This document shows, in pieces, positions 46,235-55,184 of a stretch of DNA of 64,000 nucleotides. The number at the start of each line of letters is the position of its first letter. The stretch's first letter is position 1. A program made the position numbers and the translations under genes. The notes beneath the pieces were generated by a model. The model was given only the letters and a program-made list of their open reading frames with translations. It had not been told where the DNA came from and did not search any database. Location: NCBI RefSeq assembly GCF_000801105.2, contig NC_079516.1, positions 28,743,643-28,807,642 of the forward strand, in the 5' to 3' direction. Origin of the DNA: Raphanus sativus (Eukaryota > Streptophyta > Magnoliopsida > Brassicales > Brassicaceae).

Positions 46235-47654
46235 TCCTTGTCGGCTTATGTTTTTGCGACAAGACCTTCGTCTCTTCTTCGATCATTATGTAATCTGAGG
46301 CTTTGTGGAGGGCATCCTGGATCGTGCGAGGTTTCTCGAGCGTTATCCACTTTCTGAACTTCGACTTGTACCAGAGCGCCTTCCTAAGAGCATCGATGGC
46401 AACTTTGTCGCTGATTCCGCTGACCTTTGCCATGATCAGTTTGAAGCGGCTTATAAACTCTCGGAGGGTTTCACCGTCTTCCTGAGTTAAGCTCCAAAGA
46501 TCGACATCGGAAGTTTCTCTATCGATGAACATAGAGTACTTGAGGAGGAATTCCGACGCGAGTTGGCGAAAGCTTCCGATGGAGTTTCGCTTCAAACGGG
46601 AGAACCATTCGAGCGCCGCTCCTTCGAGATTTTTGACGAACAGGCGACAGTAGCCTGCGTCTTTTTCGCTCTCCCTAAGCCTGGCTCTTCCCATGGTGAT
46701 GTGGAACGCCTGGAGATGTACTTTGGGGTCGGTAGTACCGTTATACATCGGTATCTTGAGTTTTCCCGGATTAGACACCTTAGTTTCGGAGATCCGCGTA
46801 GTGAAGGGTGTTTTTCGAGCCACCTCGAGTAACCTGTCGCTTTCTGGGGCGGCACTCGTGGCGTGGTGGATTTGCGATTTTACGGCCCTTACTTCTGCGG
46901 CGGTCTTGGTGATGTAATCGCGGAGATCGCGTATCTCGGGATCCTCTCCAGCGGTTTTCCGAGCTTGTCGGAGTTCGTGGCGAGTAATCTCGGTTTGCCT
47001 TTCGGCCAGTTCCTCCTATTCGATCCAGTAGAGGTTTTCTTCTTCTTCCGTCATGGGTTTGTCAAACGGAGAATTTTCCCGAGCTGAATTTTCCTCCTGC
47101 GTATCTCGTAGAGAATTTTTCCGAGCTTGTCGGAGTTCGTGGCGAGGGACGTCGGCGTTTTCCTCAGAGTCATCGCTGGGCTCCAAGTCGATACGCTCGA
47201 TTTCATCCTCCTGTGTATCCTTTTCGGATGTCTGAGGTTTTTCCGAGTTGCCCTTGGCGACGGGGGATGTTTTGCTAGGGTTTCGTCCAGAAGGACGTTC
47301 CTGCGAAGTTCCAGGCTAACCGTGTGGGGTCGAGAACTCGAGCCTCCTTCCGCGGAGTTTGGTGGCTCCGCGAGGGAGAACCGCGAGGGACCTTGCCGTT
47401 AAGGTTTGAACCTGTTTGGTCAGGGTTCCCACGAGTTTATCCTGCTCTTCCGACTTCTTTTCGTAGGCAGAAAGCAACTTTTTGAACTCGTCGAGCGACG
47501 CGGCTTTAGCAGGTGCGTCAGCCGCGGAAAGATCCGCTGCGGGAGGGTTCAAGGCGTCCTTGGGTGCTCCGTTTAGAGGAGTTTGCAAGTTCGCTGAATC
47601 GTCGTTAGTCATGTCTGGTTGAGCGTGAGCTGGTCGTGAGTAAGATTGATCCAT
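46235..47654 (-). pseudogene. gag of element E
   Basis: ATG 47654, 25 bp inside the primer-binding site. The N-terminus is low-complexity with a coiled-coil segment ([20 protein letters not shown]). After an acidic middle comes the gag core: [54 protein letters not shown]. One reading frame throughout, with two in-frame stops (47316 and in the WIE-EELAE part near 47015). The zinc knuckle and protease are lost at the deletion near 46235. Confidence 0.85.
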
Positions 47655-47656
47655 TA

Positions 47657-47679
47657 CCCCCCTCCTTCTAGCGCCAAAC
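47657..47679 (-). other. primer-binding site of element E
   Basis: On minus GTTTGGCGCTAGAAGGAGGG right after the LTR end CCCACA. Confidence 0.75.
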
Positions 47680-48996
47680 TGTGGGAACCGAAATTCGCAC
47701 CGTCAATATTTCGTATATTTAAGGAAAGTAGGAAAACCCTAATTTCCCAGAAGGTCCCAGATTTCTGAGAAACCACACGTCAAGCAATCAGAACACGATA
47801 ACAACGGAAAAATAAAATATAAAACGTAAAAAGAGAGCAAGAAGGATTTTATTCCGAATCTGCGTATAAGCGTGACAACAACAGGACAACGTGCTTCGGA
47901 TACGAGAGCTGTCGGCGAGATCCTAGTTCGAAAACAAAAACGAAAAGTTAAACCTAATTGAGTCGCAGCTCGAAAACAAAAACGAAAAGTTGCCTAAAAT
48001 GCTCTAAGTGCTAGTTTGCTCTGGAAAAAAAGTGATCCCTTTATCCCTCTCGCCTTGAACTCCTTATATACTCCCTCCAAGGTCGGTTTACGCTTCCCCC
48101 TTTTACCCTTAAGCCGTCATAGTCGAAAAAATGGGAATATTCCATTTTTTCCGATCTTCATGATTATCTGCGGAAAGTTTCCATTTTTTCCGTGGACACT
48201 GATGCTTATCCACCAAGCATAAACCGTCATAAGGTTTATGGGTTTTTAAAAAATCGCAAGTGGGCCTCGAATCAAGTTTAGGACCTCCTTTTGGCCGTAT
48301 TTTTGATTCGAGACTTTTTCACGATTTTGTCAAGTTTCCGCGGTTTTATCACAAACCAATTGGACGATTCTATTTGATCGAGAGATCAAGAAATGGATAG
48401 TCGTGATTCGCGGAGAACGGATATACGGATAGTCGAGAATGCATAGTTCTACGTCGTATCGTCGTTTTGGAAGACTTTGCTTCGGAGAATGATCGATGCG
48501 TGGATACTCGCTCGTTATAGCCACCGAACTTTGCTCGTGGCTCGGTCGCTATAGCGACCGAGCGTGGTCTCGTGATCCGTTCGCTATAGCAACCGAGCTC
48601 TTATCCGTGACCCGATCGCCATCGCGATCGGGTTTATATCGTGGATTAAGGTCCGTTGCCCAAGTGTTCGAACCTTCTGCAAGGCTATGATCCTCTCAGG
48701 ATGCTTGTTTGCGGAGGTTTGGTCCTTTGATATCAAAGTTCCGTTTGTTTTTAAGAAATCGTCATTTTCTTAAATCGTCGATTCCTCAAGTCGTCGATTA
48801 AGAAGTCGTTGATTTCTTAAGTCGTTGATTAAGAAATCGTTGTTTTAAAGAGTCGTTGTCTTAAAACAAGATTTTTCCGCAAACTTTTCGTATAGGTTTT
48901 CCTTTTCCGAAAAACCGTAAAAAAGTTCTTAAGTAAATAATTTTTAAACGGAAATTTTGGAAGCCAACTTTGCCTTGTCCGATTTCGACCCCAACA
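47680..48996 (-). repeat. 5' LTR of element E
   Basis: TGTGGGAACCGAAATTCGCA ... TCGACCCCAACA, 1317 bp. TATA (minus) at 48064-48070. Differs from the 3' LTR by numerous substitutions and small indels, so older than D. Confidence 0.9.
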
Positions 48997-49001
48997 AACC
49001 G

Positions 49002-49698
49002 CGCAGTTCTGGAGTCATTTTTGAGGATCCAAACAACCCTGAAGAGAAATCAAGATCAAAACCCAACAAATAAACGTGCTAACAAAAAAAAAAAGAAGAG
49101 AGGTATTAGGAAACTACTTACCTACGTTCTCGTTCCATTCCGTCGGAATCCGAGAAAAGTAAAAATCCCTAACCGTCACTGGATCGATCTTGAAGACAAA
49201 AAACTTGTCTGTCCAATAAAAGTCTTTCCCGGGAATGTCGCTAATAATCGAGCGACCTGCGCGCGGAACGCCGCTACTTCGCTTGAGAGTGTAAAGCTGC
49301 TTTAACTCAGCCAAACCAAACTCCAACCCTTCCTCTCTGGCCCGAATGAACGTCGTCAAGACGTAACGCCAGAAGGTCGGAGTAATTTGGGTGAACGCCA
49401 ACTTCAGCTCCGCTAGAATCTCGAGGAGGAACGAAGGAATAGGAAATGACATAAGACCGTCGCGAAAAAAGCACATGTAGGCTCCACAGTATCCCGGTCT
49501 CACGTTCCTCGGAGTATCACCGTTTGGATAATCAATGGTAGCTTCGTACGGAACTCCCCAAAGCTCCTGGATGGCTTCGTAGTCAGCTCCGGTAAGCGGG
49601 CCCGGTTTATTTAGAGATGCCATGAGATATGGACGAATGGAAGAAGTTTGCATAAGAAAGAAAGTCGAAGCAGAAGAAGAAGAAGATGATGCGTCCAT
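49002..49698 (-). pseudogene. antisense accessory gene of element C, 5' part
   Basis: ATG 49698, 195 bp inside the C polypurine tract. A Ser-rich start (MDASSSSSSASTFFLMQTSS) is followed by a PF04195-like domain: GYCGAYMCFFRDGLMSFPIP, LLEILAELKLAFTQITPTFW, then AREEGLEFGLAELKQLYTL. Exon 1 ends at 49122 with donor GTAAGT. The intron runs 49121-49039 (acceptor CTTCAG). Exon 2 begins LFGSSKMTPELRG and is cut by element E. Removing E and one AACCG continues the frame into 43227. Open for 190 codons, with the best preserved first domain of this family in the window. Confidence 0.8.
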
Positions 49699-49892
49699 TA
49701 AAAAAATCCATCAAATAAATAAAGGGAAAAACGACAGTTCCCAAGGCAATCTCCGCGATCAATGAGAGCCGCACGATCTAGGAAGGGTGGCCGACAGGTC
49801 AAATCAAACGAGCGCGCGTGGCCACTTCTCTCCGAGATTCGCGACCAAGGGAAAGGTGCTCGCCATTTCGGTTTCTTAAAAGTAAATCGACT

Positions 49893-49907
49893 GGGCTGGG
49901 GGACAAA
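49893..49907 (+). other. polypurine tract of element C
   Basis: GGGCTGGGGGACAAA directly before TGTTAGAC of the 3' LTR. Confidence 0.85.
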
Positions 49908-50382
49908 TGTTAGACTCAATTTCGGTCTCCTAAATGATTGGGCCTATTTCGGATTATGGGCCATAAACAAGAAGCCCGCAAAGGAGTATCTATCTATTCG
50001 GTAGGAAATAATCAGGAAGATGCATAGGTCGAGTCAGAGATTCTATAGATGAAACAGATGGGCCGAAGTTATGAGGCCCACAGCGACGTCAACAAGGTGG
50101 AAAAACAGGTCGCAGAAATCGAGAGGGTCGCGGAAGCAGTTACAAGAATAGCGGAGTCGAGTCTATAAAAGGGAGATAAGATCAATGCTAAAGAGATAGC
50201 GAAAACCCTAGAGAGAGAGCACACCACACATTTACATCTTTCTTACTTTGTTTAGATCTTATTCTTGATCGACCTCCTTGTTTTAGTTGATCTCTTAGCT
50301 ATTCTTTGTACTCGACCTCTTAATCAATAAAGGTCCATTTTGTCTACCGAATTCCGATTACATCGTTGTGTTCTAAGTGTTT
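49908..50382 (+). repeat. 3' LTR of element C
   Basis: TGTTAGACTCAATTTCGG ... GTGTTCTAAGTGTTT. TATAAAA at 50164-50170. Followed by CTGAG, the proposed target duplication. It is shorter at its end than the 5' LTR. Confidence 0.8.
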
Positions 50383-51452
50383 CTGAGTGTTGGGGTTTAA
50401 TCTTTAGATCTGGGGACCGTGATTAAACCCGATGAATACCTCGAACCCGGAGGTTGATGCTTTTGAACCCTGAGGTTCTTGGCAAACCCGAAGGTTGGTA
50501 TTTGGATTCAAAGATCCCTGAACCCTGAGGTTCTTATCAGATCCGAAGATCAATTAGGCCCGAAGGTCCTTGATCAACCTTTAGGTGATCTTGAATCCGG
50601 AGATTCCTTACAGACCTGGAGGCTCTACTGAACCCTGAGGCTCTTTTATAGACACGGATGCCGTATTGAACCCGGAGGTTGTTATATAGACCCTGAGGCC
50701 GTACTGAACCCGGAGGTTCGTCATAGACACTGAGGCCGTATGCGTTATAGGAGGTTTGTGATCGTATTCTGCTACCTATGGGGGAACCACTACCGATCTG
50801 TTATTGAGAAACCGCACTCTGCCACCCGGAGGTATAGGCCACTCTCGTGAATCTCAATGCTGCACTCTACCTTTCTGCAGAAAAGGTCACACTCAGACTT
50901 ACTGTGGTCTGGGTGTGGGCCTGCCCCACGGAGCGATTTCACACCAGACACACTACTTTTCACGTCTGGATAAGTATTAATTTTTGGTGCTAACCGGTAT
51001 TTTCGCACATTTGCTCCCTGCATATCAGCCGTCAGCATCTGATTACAGTACTTTGCAGTGTACGTCATGCCCCCTGTGTGTATTTAGCTCGTAGCGTCTT
51101 TAACACAGGGTTTGGGTAGCACTAGTACGGTAGTCCCCACGTAACTTTTGGACTTATAGCATTTACGCAGGGCCTGAGGTGCAGACAATGTAATTGGGTT
51201 GATCAGACCTGTTCCTTATATGTCGTACACCTATGTGAGTAGTCTCACTAGTATATATAGGGTTTGCTGAGATCTAAGGTTCCTTAGGACCTGACCTAGC
51301 TAGTATGCCCCTTTAAGTACATTGGAGTTCCTATAACTCCTTTAGCCGTAACTAATAATGTATTTTATAAGCTTAGTCCGGAGACGTTATCGCATACATA
51401 GGAGTAGGAAATCAGTGCACTTAAATATATCATAATAATAGTAGTAGTATAT
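50383..51452. other. spacer of element B (continuation), with degenerate repeats
   Basis: Resumes the B spacer after C. 50450-50720 has many GAACCCTGAGG or GACCCGGAGG words about 30 bp apart. 50760-51450 is non-coding and matches 58173-58545 in its last 370 bp. Cut by F at 51453. Confidence 0.6.
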
Positions 51453-52812
51453 TGTGGGAACCGAAATTCGCACTGTCGATTTTGATTAAGTAAACCGAAG
51501 GAAAACTAAGTAAACCTAGTTTTCCCTGAAGGCTCGGATTCTCTGCGATAACCAAACGAAATTGATAGAATAAAGCAACGTAGCGGAAAAATTGCACTAA
51601 GGCGTTTTATTGAATAGATGGTACAATATTCTTCCGAAAAAGGGAAGTAGAGAAACGCTGAAGCGAAAAACGACAGAAATAAAGGAGACAAAACGTTCTA
51701 AGCTTTGCTCCGCTAGTCTAAACTCCTAAGTCCTAAGCTAGCAGGAATTCTCTAAGTCCCTAAGTTTCGGATTTGCTCTCTCTCTGAGATTTTTTGCTCT
51801 GCCTTTCTTCCTCTCCCAAAGCTCCTTTATATACTCCTTCTTATGACGATCTATTCTCCTTCTGGGCCGCAAGACGGGCTTCTTTCCATTTTCGTCGGCT
51901 TCCATCGGGAAACTTGACATTTATCTTTCCGGAAATTTAGCATTTATCTTGCTATGTAAAGATAAACGTAAATCGTCGTATCTACCTCAGATAATCGTAA
52001 ACGGACTGTCCTATCGTGATTGGTCCCTTTCGGGCCGTTTCCAGGACTTCCGTCGTTTTCTACGATTTCTTTGGAAGTTCTTCATTCATTCATAGAGTTG
52101 AGACGAGTGGTGTCTTAAGATAACCATCGCTGTTTCGTACGAAGAATTTCAGATCTTCCTTCCCGTCGATATCTTACGAGTTTCCGAAATGTTTCCGACA
52201 GTCTTAGATTGGAGTAAGAACCGGAGTTTCGTACACGGAATCTCGATGATTCGTCCTGCGAGGACTTGGGAAAGAATCGAAGTACAGACTTCAGATTGCC
52301 GGGGACTGGGATTCGTGTACCGAAGATCGTTATCCAAAGACCCGAGCCAGCACGGGGCTAGCCGCCCGGCGGCCACGGCCAGCACTGGCGCTAGCTGCCG
52401 GCGGCCACGGCCAGCACGGGGCTAGCCTCCCGGCGGCCACGGCCAGCACGGGCGCTAGCCGCCGGCGGCCACGGCCAGCACGGGCGCTAGCCGCCGGCAG
52501 CACGGGGCTAGCCGCCCAGCGGCCACGGCCAGCACGGGCGCTAGCCGCCGGCGGCCACGCCAGCACGGGGCTAGCCGCCCGGCGGCCACGGCCAGCACGG
52601 GGCTAGCCGCCCGGCGGCCACGGCCAGCACGGGCGCTAGCCGCCGGCGGCCACGGCCAGCACGGGGCTAGCCGCCCGGCGGCTACGGCCAAGGCCGGGTC
52701 GGCTGCTCGGTTCCTTCGGTTTACGGGTGTTCGTGTTCGTTTTTCGGAAGGTTTTTCGTATGACAAATAGACTTAACCGTTGATTTCGAGATAACCGTTT
52801 TTGACCCCAACA
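51453..52812 (-). repeat. 3' LTR of element F
   Basis: TGTGGGAACCGAAATTCGCA ... TTTTTGACCCCAACA, 1360 bp. TATA (minus TATATAAA) at 51826-51833. Closely related to the D LTRs, with a shorter CG-rich array. Confidence 0.9.
52348..52690. repeat. 32-bp CG-rich minisatellite in F LTR
   Basis: Same GGCTAGCCGCCCGGCGGCCA-type units as in D, about ten copies, with one shortened unit near 52495. Confidence 0.9.
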
Positions 52813-52829
52813 GTTAGCCCCCCAGCATG
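52813..52829 (-). other. polypurine tract of element F
   Basis: On minus GCATGCTGGGGGGCTAAC adjoining the LTR. Confidence 0.8.
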
Positions 52830-52926
52830 CAAGATGCGGGAGCGATTTTGTGTGCGAAAGATTTGAAAATCGAAATTTTCGGCTAAGAATATTTTATTCC
52901 GAAAAACTCTACCACCTTTGATTTCT

Positions 52927-52932
52927 TATAAG
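52927..52932 (+). promoter_or_regulatory. candidate TATA box of antisense gene F
   Basis: TATAAG 65 bp before the ATG at 52992, then a CT-rich leader ending in AGAAAACATGG. Same layout as at 18282. Confidence 0.55.
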
Positions 52933-52991
52933 TAGCACCCCATCTCCCTCTCATTTTTCACTCACTCTCTTTTTCTCGAATTTCAGAAAAC

Positions 52992-54131
52992 ATGGCTTTC
53001 TCTCCAAATGAAAAGAAGGATTCCGATGTCGAAATGAGTGAAGCTAACCAAGCCTCGCCGGCGCAGGATGCTCCTGCTCTTACGCAGACATTCGTCGAGG
53101 GGTTCAGTTCTTTTCAGGACAAGATGGAGCGACGCCGTGCTGAGATGGAGTCTAGCGTGGCAGGTCCTAGTGCTACTTCCGTGGTTCCGACTCTCGGATC
53201 CGATGTCACTTTAACTCCGGATCCCGCGGCCTTGGTTCTTGGACCCGACGTTACTCCTGTCCCGATCTCCACACTTCCAGCCTCTGGACCCGATGTCTCT
53301 TTGCCTGCTGGAGAAATTGTCGTTCCGGAGCAAGCATCCGATGTCCAGGCTCGTCTGGAGGGTTCCCCTTTCGCGCCGATAGTGGTTTCGGAGGATGCGG
53401 TAGAAGTCATGCCTCCTCCTCCAGAAAAGAAGAGGGAGATCGTCTTGGGACTTCCCGCGTCCAACGCTGTTCCACCATCGAGGGACGTTCAAAAGCTGGG
53501 GCTGCCGGATCAGCGAAGAGGAAAAGGTGTACTAGGAGTGAGGAAGGCGAAGTTTCGGCGAGACTATCGCAGCATCGCTCCAAGGTATTTTGTGAAATCC
53601 TTCTTCCCTTTGCTATTCCTTGATTCTCACATTCTCTCGTGTGATCAGTTTGTGTCGTTGATCGACGGGATGCTTGGCGATTGCGGACTGGAGGTTACAC
53701 GTTTGTCCAAGGAGCTGGATTCGTCGCGGGAAACTCTGAAGCGTACCGAGGCCGTGCTTCAATCGATTGAGAGCACTCATGCTGCCCAGACGTCGACGCT
53801 CGAAGCTAGGATCAGCGATCTCGAGCGTGATCTGGGAAAGACTGTGAGCTCGCTGCTCAAGGCGAAGGAGGAGAAGAAGAGCAAGTCCTCGGAAGTTCGA
53901 CGTCTTAAGAGGCGGATTCAGCGTTTTGAGGAGATGGGAACTTGCACTGCGGCGGAGCTTGCCGGCCCGTCATCCTCGGGTACCCTTGTCCTGAGCTCGG
54001 AAATTCCAGAGGTCCAGGATGCTGGAATTGTTGCGGACAAGGGTGGTGAGGAAGTCGGCGAGGGCGATGGCGAGGCTGTTCCTGCTTTGGGTGAGTCGGA
54101 GGATGAAGGCGGTGTCCCGGAGGACTCCTAG
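52992..54131 (+). CDS. antisense accessory protein of element F (coiled coil, acidic tail)
   Basis: The frame is open for 379 codons from MAFSPNEKKDSDVEMSEANQ. The N-terminal half is Pro/Ser/Val-rich. About residues 215-310 form coiled coil (VTRLSKELDSSRETLKRTEA, then SDLERDLGKTVSSLLKAKEE), and the last 50 are acidic. Comparison with A suggests that the real gene has an intron 53585-53648 (after QHRSK, before FVSLIDG) and that F lost one G near 53484, so the open frame passes through the intron by chance. It lacks the PF04195-like domain of the B, C and E genes. No known function. The strand is opposite to pol, with its 3' end facing the integrase end. Confidence 0.7.
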   Translation: MAFSPNEKKDSDVEMSEANQASPAQDAPALTQTFVEGFSSFQDKMERRRAEMESSVAGPSATSVVPTLGSDVTLTPDPAALVLGPDVTPVPISTLPASGPDVSLPAGEIVVPEQASDVQARLEGSPFAPIVVSEDAVEVMPPPPEKKREIVLGLPASNAVPPSRDVQKLGLPDQRRGKGVLGVRKAKFRRDYRSIAPRYFVKSFFPLLFLDSHILSCDQFVSLIDGMLGDCGLEVTRLSKELDSSRETLKRTEAVLQSIESTHAAQTSTLEARISDLERDLGKTVSSLLKAKEEKKSKSSEVRRLKRRIQRFEEMGTCTAAELAGPSSSGTLVLSSEIPEVQDAGIVADKGGEEVGEGDGEAVPALGESEDEGGVPEDS

Positions 54132-55184
54132 GTTGATCAATCCCTGAGGGGATTTTTATTTTGGTTGTATTTCGGCCGTTGGTTGGCCATCATGTATGAT
54201 TTCGGGACTGGCCGTTGGTGGCTTTGAATCCCTGCCCTTTTTTAGGGCGTTGTATTGAATTCGCGGTACGCGTTTATAAAATATTTTGCGTTTAGAACTT
54301 CTGTTTGTCGAAGTTAGAGGGGCAGGGTGTGAGTTGACGTCTCATTCCTGCCTCTCTGACGATCACCGTATCCGTAGTTTGTACAAAGCGAGATTTTCCT
54401 GCGGTTTACGATTTACGCGAAAATTCGTGGAAACGTACAGAGTTGAGTGAAGAGACAAGTTTTGGGATCTCGCGTCGTTGACGCTTTGCCTATGAGATGT
54501 TTAAGATACCAGCAAGGCTGGGTTTAGGGCACGACCTAGGTTTACTCTCAGACTGAGGCTGTGCGATGACAAATCGGCTTTCGTTTTGCCTGTTCGTGAT
54601 TTTAACCTGATTCGTACCGTTTTAAAATCCGCGAAGTGGTATCGGCTTATATGATTTGTATTGGCACGAATCGAGCTACTTCCTTTACGAAGTGCTGAAC
54701 CAAATTTGGATTTTTTGTATAGCGCGCTATGGGATCCTTGTCGGATGTAAAAGAGCCTACCCTTAGGTGGCTTGTCTGTTTAGGACGTTAGAGTTCGTTT
54801 GTTGTGATCAGCAACAACGATATGATGCCGTTTAGAAGGCGTATGAAGGTTTTAATCGAAAAACGAATGTTCAGGCACGAAGCGACGTCTCGCAGTGCTT
54901 TGAAGTTTGTTTTTCTTATGCCATAAAGGACTATGGGCTTTTAGAAATCGCGGAATATTGCCGGGCGATAGTTTATGATTTATTTGGTGGATACTGGATC
55001 CATTGTTGAGGCCGTCAGGCGAATTGATTTGCGGAAAGATTTCGAAAGTTCAGTTTTTTCGAAAATTGTGCCCACTCCCCCCTTTTAAATCGGGGGGATG
55101 GCTGAACCCACCGGTTGGCGAGTTGCCTACGTACCTCTTTCGAGGATCAAACCATCTCGTAGTTCTGTTGTCCACGTTTACGAT
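54132..55184. other. conserved non-coding spacer between convergent genes of F
   Basis: Lies between the ends of the antisense gene and pol. 54160-55020 is nearly identical to 32060-33000 in D. It contains a 27-bp stretch (55124-55150, TGCCTACGTACCTCTTTCGA...) also found in the D LTRs. Confidence 0.65.

Larger units (their letters stand above)
43233..48996 (-). mobile_element. element E: gag plus antisense gene, pol deleted
   Basis: Minus-strand element with AACCG duplications at both ends. 3' LTR 43233-44518, polypurine tract, antisense gene (plus) 44760-46234, gag (minus) 46235-47654, primer-binding site, 5' LTR 47680-48996. Protease, RT, RNase H and integrase are deleted at the gag/antisense-gene junction near 46235. 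It sits in exon 2 of the C antisense gene. Confidence 0.9.
26550..50382 (+). mobile_element. element C: Tat-lineage gypsy element hosting D and E
   Basis: Plus-strand element: 5' LTR 26550, primer-binding site 27113, gag remnant, protease, RT and two RNase Hs (27187-29805), then the D insertion, integrase remnant (41989-42867), antisense gene (minus, split by E), polypurine tract 49893-49907 and 3' LTR 49908-50382. CTGAG flanks both ends (26545-26549 and 50383-50387). Without D and E it is about 5.9 kb. The gag is largely deleted. Confidence 0.85.
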
